Shown here piece by piece: positions 1 through 9,652 of a stretch of DNA of 64,000 bases (position 1 is the first letter of the stretch; every line of letters starts with the position of its first letter). This stretch comes from Heliopora coerulea (Eukaryota; Cnidaria; Anthozoa; Scleralcyonacea; Helioporidae). The translations under genes were made by a program, and so were the position numbers. The notes below the pieces were generated by a model. It searched no databases and was not told where the DNA came from. It worked only from the letters and a program-made list of their open reading frames with translations. The stretch is taken from contig JASJOG010000064.1 of assembly GCA_030142905.1 (NCBI GenBank), forward strand, positions 1,630,119-1,694,118, in the 5' to 3' direction.

Positions 1-339
1 GATGCTGGAAATGCCTGAAAAAGTAGAACAAATTCTATTTTTTCCCGGTATCGCCGATGCATCACTGATACCTTAAGGAAGCGTTTCCATAAAAAATTGT
101 TTCATCTTCAATGCAACAACGCGACGGCGATTTATCGCAGGCACTATTCCGGCAATTACGGTTATGTTGAAACCAGGCTTTACATTCGTATTTCCAATGA
201 CGTTTTGCGCAGTCTTCTTCTTCAGGGTGGGGAGACGAGTAAAAATGAACGTCATTCTCACTCTTACCTGAAGAAAGACAAACTGTCCGACACGTCGTCG
301 TAAATTACTTATGTACAGCTTAAGTATAATTCTTAAAGG

Positions 340-515
340 TACATGAACAGAAAATTTTCATAATTATTTGACTCTGCCGAAGTCGACTGAAAAATGTTGA
401 CTCGAGGGGGATTTGAACTCGCACCTTCGGAATACCGGTCTGCCGCTCTACCTGTTGAGCTATCGAGTCCACAGGGATTGGAGGCGAGATATTCTCGCGA
501 CAACTTAACGCTATC
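340..515 (-). mobile_element. tRNA-derived SINE, copy 1
   Basis: On the minus strand, 470 down to 399 resembles a tRNA. It has a perfect 6-bp acceptor stem (GACTCG/CGAGTC), a D arm with box A (TAGCTCAACAGGTAGAGCG) and a box B (GAGTTCAAATCC). The anticodon stem is mispaired and the base before the would-be anticodon is C rather than T, so a working tRNA is unlikely. A leader reading GCGTTAAGTTGTCGCGAGAA lies upstream, and a tail ending near TGAAAATTTTCTGT lies downstream. The same leader, tRNA-like head and tail recur at 958-1132, 1261-1442 and 59190-59385, which is what marks it as a SINE family. Element ends are approximate. Confidence 0.7.
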
Positions 516-957
516 CATGAACAGAAAATTTTCATCATTATTCTGTGCAGCTTAAGTACTTTTTGGACTTTCAATGAGTTCTTTTTTCCCGTTTGTATGA
601 AAAAACTTATTCACAGACGTGTTTCACAAGGTACCAGTTTGGGATCACTGCGTTTTCTTATTTCTATAAACTAGTATAACCAAAGTTAGTTAAACAACTG
701 CCGCTCAACGTACATTAAGCACGTGAGGAGTATTAGTTATAGAGAAGTGGGCTGTTGTACAGGAATTGAGTTTGTATGAGGCAGGTGACATAACGACGCT
801 GATAAATACATGTAATCGCATTGTTGACCTCTCGACTTTCGCTAATAGTTGTCAACTAGGTGAAAGCTTTCCAAAAATGTAAATTGAGCAACAAGCAGAA
901 TTAATTACAATGTATAATCAAAGTACAGGTAACACAAAGAAAACATTTCACGATTAA
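516..957. other. no gene recognised
   Basis: AT-rich sequence with no open frame, splice pattern or repeat that I can support. Confidence 0.4.
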
Positions 958-1132
958 ACTTACAGTGCTAAAGTCAACTCGAAAAGTTGACTACAGCTGG
1001 ATTCGACGAGGTATCTTCTGGCTTCTGGACTGTTGACTTCTAACTATTGGGCCAACTTGGAACAGTACAGTATATGCTTGTTTATAAAATTTAAGCTCTA
1101 GTGCACGAGATATTCTTGTAACAACTTAACGC
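958..1132 (-). mobile_element. tRNA-derived SINE, copy 2 (decayed)
   Basis: The minus strand carries the family leader (GCGTTAAGTTGTTACAAGAA, then ATATCTCGTGCAC) followed by a badly decayed tRNA-like head. The tail includes the GTTGACTTTAGCACTG block seen in the other copies. Box A is no longer recognisable. It lies inverted to copy 3, about 130 bp away. Confidence 0.5.
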
Positions 1133-1260
1133 CTGACACGAATCCTGCACATGTCAAATTTTCGAGTTGGACTTTACCAGTGTAGGTTAATTATGAGAGT
1201 TTCTCGTTTTGTTAAACTGAAGATGATTCTGAAATGGAATCGAAACACTTCAAATCCTCA

Positions 1261-1442
1261 TGGATAAGCGTTAAGTTGTCGCGAGAATGCCTCGTACAGT
1301 TATACTGAAGAAAACGTGCATTTACAGTTCCCAATGGACTCGATACCTCAACTGGAACAGTGGTGGTCAGCAAAGCCTGAAGATACGAGTTAGAAACATG
1401 GTCAAGGAAATTTTTCTAATTAACCTTAGCAGTGCAGTTAAG
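1261..1442 (+). mobile_element. tRNA-derived SINE, copy 3 (decayed)
   Basis: The plus strand has the leader GCGTTAAGTTGTCGCGAGAA at 1267, then a tRNA-like head starting GGACTCGATACCTCAACTGG near 1335. The box B region is mutated (ACGAGTTAGAAAC). The tail matches the CTTAGCAGTGCAGTTAAG block of the family. About 30 bp of extra sequence separates leader from head compared with copy 4. Confidence 0.5.
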
Positions 1443-1484
1443 TTATAAAATAATCTCTTCGTACAATTTGAATGTTGAATCTTT

Positions 1485-1835
1485 CTAATCAGCGAACTGT
1501 GAAACGCTCACTTGTTGTATGGTCAAGACTGCGAAGTTAGTCTCCGTACAAGAATAAATTAAGCATTGTGCTACGTCAACATACTTGCGTATCACTGGAA
1601 CGGCCAACTCAAAGAATTCCAAAGCGCATTCGGACAACTCAAATGGACATCTGTTCAGAATATGCAACTGTCTAGCGGCAGCAATGATTTGCAAAATTGT
1701 TGAAGTAAGTCTATCGCCAGTATGTTTGGTGATGACAAACCTGATGAACTTCCTCCACTGACGACGTTCAATGTAATTGAAATAAAGATTTAGATTATGT
1801 ACATTTATGGATGCTAATAAGTTCACATTCAACAA
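1485..1835 (-). other. unidentified 116-codon open frame
   Basis: An uninterrupted minus-strand frame of 116 codons, which is long for this AT-rich background. The product is mixed hydrophobic and helical with several cysteines in its middle and has no motif I recognise. A possible acceptor (CTTATTAG before CATCC) sits near the beginning and a possible donor (CAACAA then GTGAGC) near the end, so it could be an internal exon of VPS51 or of another minus-strand gene. I could not match it to the carboxy-terminal half of VPS51. It may equally be a fragment of an unrecognised transposon or chance. Confidence 0.25.
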
Positions 1836-2185
1836 AAATATGATAGTCTGTTTACATTACTGAATGTGGCAGCGTGGTACATGCGTACTAGATAGAGTAA
1901 ACAGTCGAATTTAGACAGAGATTAAGCAACAGTATCATTGATCTTCAAATCAAACTAGAGTGTAACATAAAAAGTTTGAATGAAACCAAAACATTCAAGG
2001 TTATCATTAAAATCGAAAAAAATTCAAAAAAACACCAAAAAAAAAAAAAACAAAAAAAGAAAACAAAGCAAAGCAGGCATGTGAGGGTTATTACTGGCGA
2101 GTCATATGAAATTAGGAAAGAATAAATCGTAAGCACAAACGAATGAATAAATCAGATCACGCTTACTGCAGCAAAAAATTTTTAC
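1836..2185. other. no gene; A-rich tract
   Basis: No coding signal. An A-rich low-complexity tract with short CAAA interruptions occupies about 2015-2075; it could be a decayed retroelement tail but no element body adjoins it. Confidence 0.4.
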
Positions 2186-2188
2186 AGA

Positions 2189-2227
2189 TCTAATGTTTCG
2201 CTACAGCAAGAACATCATCAGAGAATG
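2189..2227 (-). ncRNA. hammerhead ribozyme motif, PLE-type (decayed)
   Basis: The minus strand reads CTGATGA, a weak helix II region, GAAAC, then ATT and AGA. The AGA after the cleavage triplet pairs with the TCT before CTGATGA to give a short helix I. The order of core boxes and the minimal helix III match the hammerheads of Penelope-like element ends at 8470, 9541 and 13370. Helix II has only about three pairs, so activity is doubtful. No PLE coding sequence lies beside it, so this is probably a solitary element end. Confidence 0.5.
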
Positions 2228-3008
2228 ATGACGTAATAGAACGTTTGTTCGTACCGGCCATTGTGAGGGTAGTGATTACTAATTTAAAAAATCTCTGGCA
2301 TGTGTCACTGCCAATACCCTATAAATCTATGAGATGGTGGGTGAAAACATCTTGAAGCAAAGACAACAAAGGGTAAACCACCCCCTTTCATCTTTGGAAA
2401 TGAAGAGCCCTACATAAGACAGTATAACTGCCAGGGAAAACAATCTCAACACACCATAACACTGACGAGCATGCTGCTGGAAAATACCACTCAAAACTCA
2501 CCATTATATCGTGAACTTGGACATTCGGGTTTTCCTGAGAAGCTTCGTCACCTAAAACACAAAACACAACAAAAAATTTACTGAAAACTTCATTTTACTT
2601 AGTTTAAGGCTGGTAAGGTCCACTTTGGCCAAAAACTTTGAGTGGGAAATTATTTCGGTTGATCATGTAGAATTCCTATATTAATTTTTCTGTGTAAGAA
2701 TCTTAACCCTATTCTGGGCGGGGGTAGGTAAAACTATCTACCCCTGAATATTTTCTCAACGGCATAGAACTTGAAGCTGGTGTTCCGTGGCTTTTAATAT
2801 CTTTTTATCAGAAAGATTTCCTGAAAGCTTCGGTTGATATCTACAACTCTATTGTGAGATATAGGCCATTGCTCGAAACTACCCGTACCAAATTTCCGTG
2901 TCTAAAAAAATGAAATTTGGAAAAAATCTAAATTTCCATAAAAAACTAACCGCTAATGATATCGACTTGAAACTTTGACCAGTTGTTTACCACTCAACTT
3001 AGATTTGT

Positions 3009-3062
3009 TTGACGTCAAAAAATTACGTCAATGATGTCATGACGTCATTCTGGCGTCATTTC
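3009..3062. promoter_or_regulatory. cluster of TGACGT/GACGTCA sites
   Basis: Within about 55 bp there are two GACGTCA cores, a TACGTCA, a GATGTCA and a GGCGTCA. GACGTCA is the core of the CRE/ATF site in animals. Binding or regulatory use is only inference; the motifs may simply be part of the repeat family. Confidence 0.3.
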
Positions 3063-3351
3063 CTGTTTTTTATCCGATTTTTTCAATACCTGTTCGATTT
3101 TTTTCAATTATCTTACGCTCGCATGATGCACAGTGGTTGATTTTTGGCATTGGAATAGCTATATGTCCCAAAAAAGCGCCTTGAAAATTTCAAAGTGTTT
3201 CCTTGATCAGAACTTGAGATATTAACTTCCGTTTTCGTTGGCCGATATTCAAATTTTTCACTTTTTCAATAGCATTTGTTACTGAAAATGTAACTTTATA
3301 ATCAACGAAGGATAGATGATATTTAATTTGAATTTTCATCAGCTATTTGAC

Positions 3352-3452
3352 ATGGCGTCAGTTTTCAGTTGCATCATTCATATGCTAGTGACGTCATTAC
3401 CATCCTACGTCAGAAATGATGTCAAAATGACGTAAATTTGACGTCAACTTTA
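3352..3452. promoter_or_regulatory. second cluster of TGACGT-like sites
   Basis: At least six GCGTCA, GACGTCA, TACGTCA, GATGTCA and TGACGTA variants occur within 100 bp, in the same inverted-ended element as the cluster at 3009. The density is well above what an AT-rich background would give by chance. Function is unproven. Confidence 0.3.
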
Positions 3453-4356
3453 TGGTATGTGGAAAATATTGCTTGAAGTCGCATGAAATTTATTTTTGAA
3501 TGCTTGATGGGATTTACCTACATACAAGGGAATGAACGAGTCGAAGGGGAATTCCTTCTAACACCCATAAATTCTCTTTTGGAAATTGCTAAGAAACAGT
3601 GCGCATGTGTGCATAGGAGTTGATAATCATTCTTTTATTGTTCCTACTCAGCTGAATGCTTAGCAAGATTTCTCTAAATCTTATACGTGTTTATTATTTT
3701 CACATGGAAACTGAAAAATTTTTGTCTACAAATAACAAAAATTTCGATTTTTTTTCACATTTTGTTCGTTTTGGCGACTCATAGACCCATAAAACAGCCT
3801 CACATAGCACTTTATATGGTTATATGACGTTGAACTTATCATCCACGATAGCTTAAGTTGCCATGATAAGCAAATGAATGGTATTTGACAAGATTTTTTA
3901 CATAAGGTATAGTTTATGGAAAAACGAGACATATTTTTCATTTCGGTAACAATGTCTAAGGTTCTGCTATTTGTTGTTAGTGTTTCCATGGCAACAAAAT
4001 AAGGTTAAAACAGCAAATTTGTATAAAAAACAGTCTTTTCATACATCCTAAGCACCTTAGCATCATTGTGGATGAGAATAAGTAGGAGTAATAAAGTCAA
4101 ACGAGAGACAACAAAAATTAGGCGATTTTTGCAGATTTTTGACACGTATGGCGCTTCAATGAATGAAATCTGCTGACGTAAGCAATAAATGCAATTTTTT
4201 TTTTTCACAGAATAAAAGCTCTTGCCTTGGACAATCAGCATGCAAAATATTAATGAAAACCAACAAGCGGTTCAGGAGATAGATGGGATAGGTAGTTTTA
4301 CCTACCCCCACCCAGAATAGGGGGTATTCAGACCCAGCCCTGAATAAGGTTAAGTA

Positions 4357-5086
4357 TAAAGAGCCAACTGGGATCATTTCCGAAGAACCTACCATTTTTT
4401 GTTAGATTTTGCGACTACTTAGCTTACGCACCAGATACCAACGTGTATAAATGTACCATCTATCCGAGCGATAGGTGAGGAGACTGTACAAAATAATTTC
4501 GTCGAATTTTTAATATGCTGACATAAATCCACTTACAAGGAATTCGTGTAAAAGACCATCAAAATATGAGCTACCTCCTCACCCTTACATCTGCCCATCG
4601 CAAACTTGACCTAATACACTCCGAAACATTTAAAGAGCACTATAAAATTGCACTAATCATCAGCCCTTTATGGTCAAGTTCAAATACACAGTATCCGTTT
4701 CAATACCCCGGGCTAAAACGACGTCATTTATGCGTCTGTAAGCACGAAGACTATTATTCATTTACGTTTCTATCAATGAACAGGGGCAAGCAAAAAAGCT
4801 TGTGTTTGTTCACTGAGCGACTGGTATAAAGCACATCAACTGGACTTCTATTCAGCGCATGAATTCTTGATCACATGAGGATATAAATAGCTCAATGACA
4901 GTGAATCCGTTCGACAAGTGGTCTTTAAACCATTCACTTTAGTTCGGTATAACAAAATCGTCTTTAGGCAGTCGCAGTTAGCAACCATCAAAATATTTTA
5001 CGTTACTTAAAACTGTCTACCCAGTATCCTTTCTATATGTGCTAATATGTTAACAGCATGGGTTTTCACTCATGAAAAACGTAAAC
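4357..5086. other. no gene recognised
   Basis: AT-rich intronic-looking sequence. Short open frames here have no recognisable product, and I see no repeat boundary. Confidence 0.35.
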
Positions 5087-5265
5087 CTACATAGTTTACG
5101 AACTGTACGAATCACTACGGCAGAATCATATAAAGCTTCTAACATTGAGAGGTAACTAATCAAACCCAAGGAAGAAGGGATCCCAGATTTCTCTAACTGA
5201 CTTCGAAGTGAAAATACAGTACGAAGTACTTCTTTCAGTGTCTGATCTATCTTCACCATGAGTTC
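5087..5265 (-). other. possible coding exon, unidentified
   Basis: A minus-strand frame of 59 codons is bounded by an acceptor (GAAATTAG before GAACTC) and a donor (TATGTAG then GTTTACG). The encoded segment is leucine-rich and helical, including KIDQTLKEVLRTVFSLRSQ. It could be an exon of the minus-strand host gene downstream of the VPS51 exons, but I could not place it in VPS51 by memory of the family. Bias towards a helical, stop-free frame is the only coding evidence. Confidence 0.3.
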
Positions 5266-6910
5266 CTAATTTCCTAAAAGAATCAAGCTAAATTGGATAA
5301 AATGATAAGACAGTGACAGGACCGCCATATTAGCTCCAAACAGAACAGCAGTAAACGGGATTTCCGTTCCTAAAGTTCCTTTAACATGTTCGCGACGACG
5401 TCATTGGCAAGACGTCAATTAAGGTGACAAGACTGAACCTCCATCTCGTCACCATAAGAATTATTAATGATTTGCTAGAGAACCTATAAAATATATACTC
5501 CTTAACAACGGGCTCCAATTAAAATTTTTTTTTCAGACGCATGAAAAGTAGCATTTTTAGCCTCAATTAGACCCAAAATCTCTCTCCAATTGTAGACCCA
5601 CAAACAAGGCTACACACACTAATTCTGAAGAACATAAAAGAATATTTAAATTCATCGCAGTTGTGGAAGAGGTGTATAGCCTTAAGTTCTCGGTGTAGTT
5701 GAATGGGGTCTCATCGGAAAAATAATGCGGGACTGGGTAATCTACAATTCTGAAGCTCTCAAATTGAATTGCTGGTTCCAATAGTAAACAGTTGCTTTAA
5801 ACTCAGCAGTCAAACGTTTTAGAACATAAACTGACAATTAAGTATCTCTTTTATTACTAAGGATTCAACCTTTCTTACTTATCACGAAGCAATTCAAACT
5901 TAATCGTATTTGAGTGATCCACACATAATTTAACAAAATATGACAGCGATTTTTTATAAGTTACTTGTTGATAGAGATACAGGTATTATTTGATAAAGTC
6001 GAAACTGGTTTCCCTTATGAAAACCGAGTGGGAAACCCATTATAAAATCAGTCTGCAAGGGAAATTTGAAAGTTGCTACCATAGCACGTCACAAAGCACA
6101 AAGTTTTTAACATTCCACAAAAATTAGATCCACCAGGCCAACAGTTCGAAGAAGTTGCATTTTTGTCGCTGTAGTTATAAGTAATTTCAATTTATTTTCG
6201 CGCACTTCTAATGAAAAACGAAAAGTACGCTTTTTGAGGTCTTCAACATTGCCAATTAGCCAATCTCTTTCATCTCTAATCTGTAAAAATTAACTGTAGG
6301 TCTGCGTCATACTAAATACACAGAAACAAGAAAATGTGTAGTTTTGATCCAATTTTTGTACACCAACAACTTAGGTTTCTACGTCTAATTACCGATTTCA
6401 AAATTTTGACTAATTGGCATTCCTCAAACTAAAAGGTTCGAAAGTTGGTAACTACCGTGACTGATCGTAAAGAGTTCCAAAGTTTCAAGCAAAGGCCCTC
6501 CGTCAGAGAAAGAAACTTGTGCTAAAACAGGATTAGAAAGTAGACTAGGTTTTATACGAAAACAAATCATGCGACAAAAGTTAACCAATGAAATGTGAGA
6601 AACAAAGACAAATAAATCAACGACTAGGTAACGACAATGAAGTTATTTTCAGAACACGTTTATTTCTCTGACGAAGGGCCTTTGCTCGAAGCGTTGGAAT
6701 TCTTTGAAATCAGTCATGGTAATCGATAACCTTCGAGCTTTCTACCTTATTTAACACTATCTACGCACTTTCCTATTCTAACCCAAGTTAAGCCTGAGTC
6801 GTATGGGAGAGAAACTTAAAAGCACAAATTGTTTTTCTTACCTTCTTTTGATGGTCTTCCACTTTTGCTCCTCTGCAAAACGACCTTCAATTGGAAAAAC
6901 CCCCATATAT
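5266..6910. other. no gene recognised
   Basis: AT-rich sequence with scattered short open frames and no motif. A minus-strand 72-codon frame at 5563-5781 shows no family signature. Confidence 0.35.
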
Positions 6911-6918
6911 TCCATAAA

Positions 6919-6920
6919 AC

Positions 6921-6964
<44 letters not shown>

Positions 6965-7010
6965 TGATGATGATAATAATAATAATAATAATAATAATAA
7001 AATAAAAAAG
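6919..7010. repeat. (AAT)n microsatellite with ATG interruptions
   Basis: About 30 AAT units with a short run of ATG variants in the middle. Minus-strand frames through it give runs of Ile, Tyr or Leu and are not genes. No LINE end adjoins this tract, unlike the TAA tracts at 18-39 kb. Confidence 0.9.
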
Positions 7011-7996
7011 TAATAAACATATAAAAGAACATATATTCCATAGGAAAACAGGATATTCAAACGGTCCACTGGCGTATTTAGAGGGGGGAGCATGATGCCA
7101 TGGCTCGCCCACACGTTTTGTGTAGCACAAGAAATGCATACACGTATTAATTCTTAGGAGGGATGTTCCCTCTAGAATTAGTCACAAAAATTAGCCCAGA
7201 CCAAGCTAGGCCCATTTAACTAACTTTCCAACTCTTTGTAACCGGCTATTGGCCCATCCTGGTCCGGTGATATCCCTCCCTGAAGAAAATCCTGGCTACG
7301 ACACTCATTACAGAGCAAAATACAGCGCAGAAATTGGTTTGAAATCGTCTGATGGTGAGGAAGGTGTCGAACATCATTGCACAAACGGGCAATTTCGCTG
7401 CTCATTACCTATCGAGAGCTGTTAAACCAAGGCACCGTGGATCTGGCAACCAAGGAAGTCCTACATAATCACATTTTGACTTCGTAATATTAGATACATC
7501 TTAACCTCGAAATTTAACTCGCTAAGATGTTAAGTAAACCCAACCAGGTAGTCAGAGGATACTCTTCTTCTGATTATTCTGCAAGATTTTTAGTCTCTAT
7601 GGGTCTATTTTCTGGATTCTGATGATAATACGACTACATGTTTGGCTTGACTTTAGAAAAAATCATGCTACATTTTACGCAATTATCCATGTAATCTAAC
7701 TTTGACAGTTCTTGGTGGAAACTTGGGAAACTGTCAATATTGCAAGCACACACACGCAATATTTAGCATCAACAGGGCATTGCTACCCCACAATGACTTA
7801 CCTTATTTCGGCATTGTCATTTGTTTACAGGAATAGACTTGTGTATTGAGAACAAATGGTAATTCTTATTGACGAGATGTAATTGAAAGTTATACTTTAA
7901 AATATCATCGACAGCGAAGTTTTGAATGCGTCTCACATTACCCTGAGAAAGTAAATGGTTTGAACCTGGGAGAATCGTGACATGTTTGAGGAAGTT
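7011..7996. other. no gene recognised
   Basis: Unique-looking AT-rich sequence. The block near 7255-7305 (ending CTGGCTACGACACTC) resembles a dispersed repeat fragment, but I cannot name it. Confidence 0.3.
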
Positions 7997-8042
7997 GATC
8001 GTCCAGGTTAGTGTAGTCTTGAGAAAGACTGTTGGTTGAAGT

Positions 8043-8085
8043 GACTGACGTTTCGACAGCCTTAGCGGCGGTCATCTTCAGAGTC
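8043..8085 (-). ncRNA. hammerhead ribozyme, PLE-type
   Basis: The minus strand reads GACT-CTGAAGA-T-GACCGCCGCTAAGGCTGTC-GAAAC-GTC-AGTC. GACT and AGTC form a 4-bp helix I. GAC/GUC and GCC/GGC form helix II with one internal mismatch. CUGAAGA and GAAA are the conserved core and GUC is the cleavage triplet. The self-complementary ACGT in place of helix III is the layout expected of hammerheads that fold as dimers, as described for Penelope-like elements. Confidence 0.75.
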
Positions 8086-8152
8086 AAAAGGAGAGCAAAT
8101 GTCAGGTTCGCCTGTATTTGTATCTGGCGAACCTGACATTTACTCTCCTTTT

Positions 8153-8195
8153 GACTCTGAAGATGACCGCCGCTAAGGCTGTCGAAACATCAGCC
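8153..8195 (+). ncRNA. hammerhead ribozyme, PLE-type (mutated triplet)
   Basis: This is the mirror copy of the motif at 8043-8085. The core CTGAAGA and GAAA and helix II are intact, but the sequence after GAAAC reads ATC-AGCC, which breaks the ACGT palindrome and weakens helix I. Activity is probably reduced. Confidence 0.65.
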
Positions 8196-8469
8196 ACTTC
8201 AACCAACAGTCTTTCTCAAGACTACACTAACCTGGACGATCATTACCCTGAGACTCACGCATTTGAGACCTGAGACTCCAGAATTCGATAAATCAGCATC
8301 TTAGATACAAAATTTTTTTGTAACGTCAAGAAAACTTCATAGATTTTGTCAAGCCTAACATCAAGGAATAAGATTTAGCTTATTAGATTTAGGATGTTTT
8401 AGTCGTAATATATAAATAAGAGCCCAGCTCAAAATTCTCACAGAAAGAGACATTGATTAAAAATATATT

Positions 8470-8512
8470 TTACTGACGTTTCGTCGCTAGACGTGCGACA
8501 TCTTCAGAGTAG
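8470..8512 (-). ncRNA. hammerhead ribozyme, PLE-type
   Basis: Minus-strand mirror copy of the ribozyme at 9541-9583, with the same core: TACT, CTGAAGA, a GTCGC/GCGAC helix II, GAAAC, GTC and AGTA. All core residues are conserved. It lies downstream of the GIY-YIG frame, at the 3' end of its half-element. Confidence 0.8.
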
Positions 8513-8631
8513 AAATGAATACTGAGAGTTTGCATATTAAATTATATTTACATGGTATAGGATAACACAAAGCCAATGAGAAAAGAGGAAGGTGTGAGAA
8601 CAGGGAATAGCGATGAGAAAAGAGGTATAAA

Positions 8632-8955
8632 TCAAAACAAGACAAGGGGAACAGAGCGGATGGTTTCATTGAGTTCGGATTTAAATTTAGAAATGAGAAG
8701 GCTTTCCCTAATTAACAATTCCGAAGCGGTATTGCCATAGGACATAATGGAAAAGTCGTCAAAGGAAATGGGGTGGCAAGTTGTTCTGGTGTAAGCTTGG
8801 ATGGCAGAAAGAGAAGAACATGTCAGTTTCTTTCCACTCAAAGGTGAAATCCCCAAGTGTTCAGAGATTCGCGTGTGTAAATGGCGGCAAGTTTGGCCAA
8901 AATACCGTGCTCCGCAGCACTGACACTTATATTTATAAACTACATGCGATCTCAT
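8632..8955 (-). pseudogene. PLE GIY-YIG endonuclease remnant (left arm)
   Basis: This 107-codon frame is the carboxy-terminal part of a Penelope-like polyprotein. Near its start it carries the cysteine-rich YKYKCQCCGARYFGQT segment, the GIY-YIG-like core preceding an arginine and glutamate helix (RHLHTRISEH). The end of the frame has the usual SELLIRESLLISKF block found at the carboxy terminus of this PLE group. The reverse transcriptase that should precede it is missing. In complete elements this nuclease nicks target DNA to prime reverse transcription. The frame is still open but the element cannot be autonomous. Confidence 0.75.
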
Positions 8956-9097
8956 TAACTTGGGGATGACGTCTTTGAATTGAAAAATATCTGACAGACG
9001 CCTGCCTGGCTTAAAGACAATGCGAAGGTTTTCCTGACATCGACCTGGCAGGCGTCTGTCAGATTTTTTTCAATTCAAAGACGTCATCCCCAAGTTA

Positions 9098-9421
9098 ATG
9101 AGATCGCATGTAGTTTATAAATATAAGTGTCAGTGCTGCGGAGCACGGTATTTTGGCCAAACTTGCCGCCATTTACACACGCGAATCTCTGAACACTTGG
9201 GGATTTCACCTTTGAGTGGAAAGAAACTGACATGTTCTTCTCTTTCTGCCATCCAAGCTTACACCAGAACAACTTGCCACCCCATTTCCTTTGACGACTT
9301 TTCCATTATGTCCTATGGCAATACCGCTTCGGAATTGTTAATTAGGGAAAGCCTTCTCATTTCTAAATTTAAACCCGAACTCAATGAAACCATCCGCTCT
9401 GTTCCCCTTGTCTTGTTTTGA
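9098..9421 (+). pseudogene. PLE GIY-YIG endonuclease remnant (right arm)
   Basis: Mirror copy of the frame at 8632-8955, identical except for one residue near the end (Pro in place of Ser after KFK). It has the same CQCC cysteines, YFGQT core and RISEH helix, and also lacks the reverse transcriptase. That both copies stay open suggests a recent origin by inverted insertion rather than selection, but this is inference. Confidence 0.75.
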
Positions 9422-9540
9422 TTTATACCTCTTTTCTCATCGCTATTCCCTGTTCTCACACCTTCCTCTTTTCTCATTGGCTTTGTGTTATCCTATACCA
9501 TGTAAATATAATTTAATATGCAAACTCTCAGTATTCATTT

Positions 9541-9583
9541 CTACTCTGAAGATGTCGCACGTCTAGCGACGAAACGTCAGTAA
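9541..9583 (+). ncRNA. hammerhead ribozyme, PLE-type
   Basis: TACT (helix I), CTGAAGA core, T, GTCGC-ACGTCTA-GCGAC (5-bp helix II with 7-nt loop), GAAAC core, GTC cleavage triplet ending at 9578, then AGTA, which pairs with TACT. Helix III is only the self-complementary ACGT, so an intermolecular dimer is the likely active form. It sits about 120 bp past the end of the GIY-YIG frame. Confidence 0.8.
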
Positions 9584-9652
9584 AATATATTTTTAATCAA
9601 TGTCTCTTTTGTGAGAATTTTGAGCTGGGCTCTTATTTTTATATTACGACTT

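Larger units (their letters stand above)
2699..4356. mobile_element. 1.66-kb element with inverted ends, no coding capacity
   Basis: The left end (CTTAACCCTATTCTGGGCGG near 2701, then GGGTAGGTAAAACTATCTAC) is repeated in inverted orientation at 4287-4356, with an insertion of about 20 bp in the right copy. Between them there is no open frame of note. The inside is AT-rich with two clusters of TGACGT/GACGTCA sites. This is the layout of a non-autonomous DNA transposon or a long MITE. I could not define a clean target duplication, so the superfamily is unknown. Confidence 0.45.
7997..8241. mobile_element. PLE ends as a 116-bp inverted repeat
   Basis: Positions 7997-8112 and 8126-8241 are near-perfect inverted copies around a 13-bp spacer. 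Each arm contains a hammerhead motif pointing outward. The arms hold no coding sequence and match the terminal (pLTR) part of a Penelope-like element, so this looks like two severely truncated PLE ends joined head to head. A few substitutions separate the arms, including the ribozyme cleavage triplet (GTC on the left arm, ATC on the right). Confidence 0.65.
8401..9652. mobile_element. head-to-head pair of truncated Penelope-like elements
   Basis: Positions 8401-9006 and 9047-9652 form a near-perfect inverted repeat (606-bp arms, 40-bp spacer). Every feature of one arm falls at the mirrored coordinate of the other. Each arm holds, from inside out, a 107-codon GIY-YIG endonuclease remnant, about 120 bp of 3' flank and a hammerhead ribozyme. 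The reverse transcriptase is absent from both, so each half is a 5'-truncated PLE, and the truncated ends face each other. Differences include one Ser/Pro codon and a 1-bp indel near 8441, so the arms are close in age. Confidence 0.85.

Noticed and set aside
399..470. A functional tRNA gene
   Set aside because: Acceptor and D arms pair, but the anticodon stem does not and position 33 is C; similar copies with shared flanks show it is a SINE.
6816..7139. Overlapping minus-strand frames rich in Ile, Tyr or Leu
   Set aside because: They are frames through the AAT microsatellite with no domain at either side.
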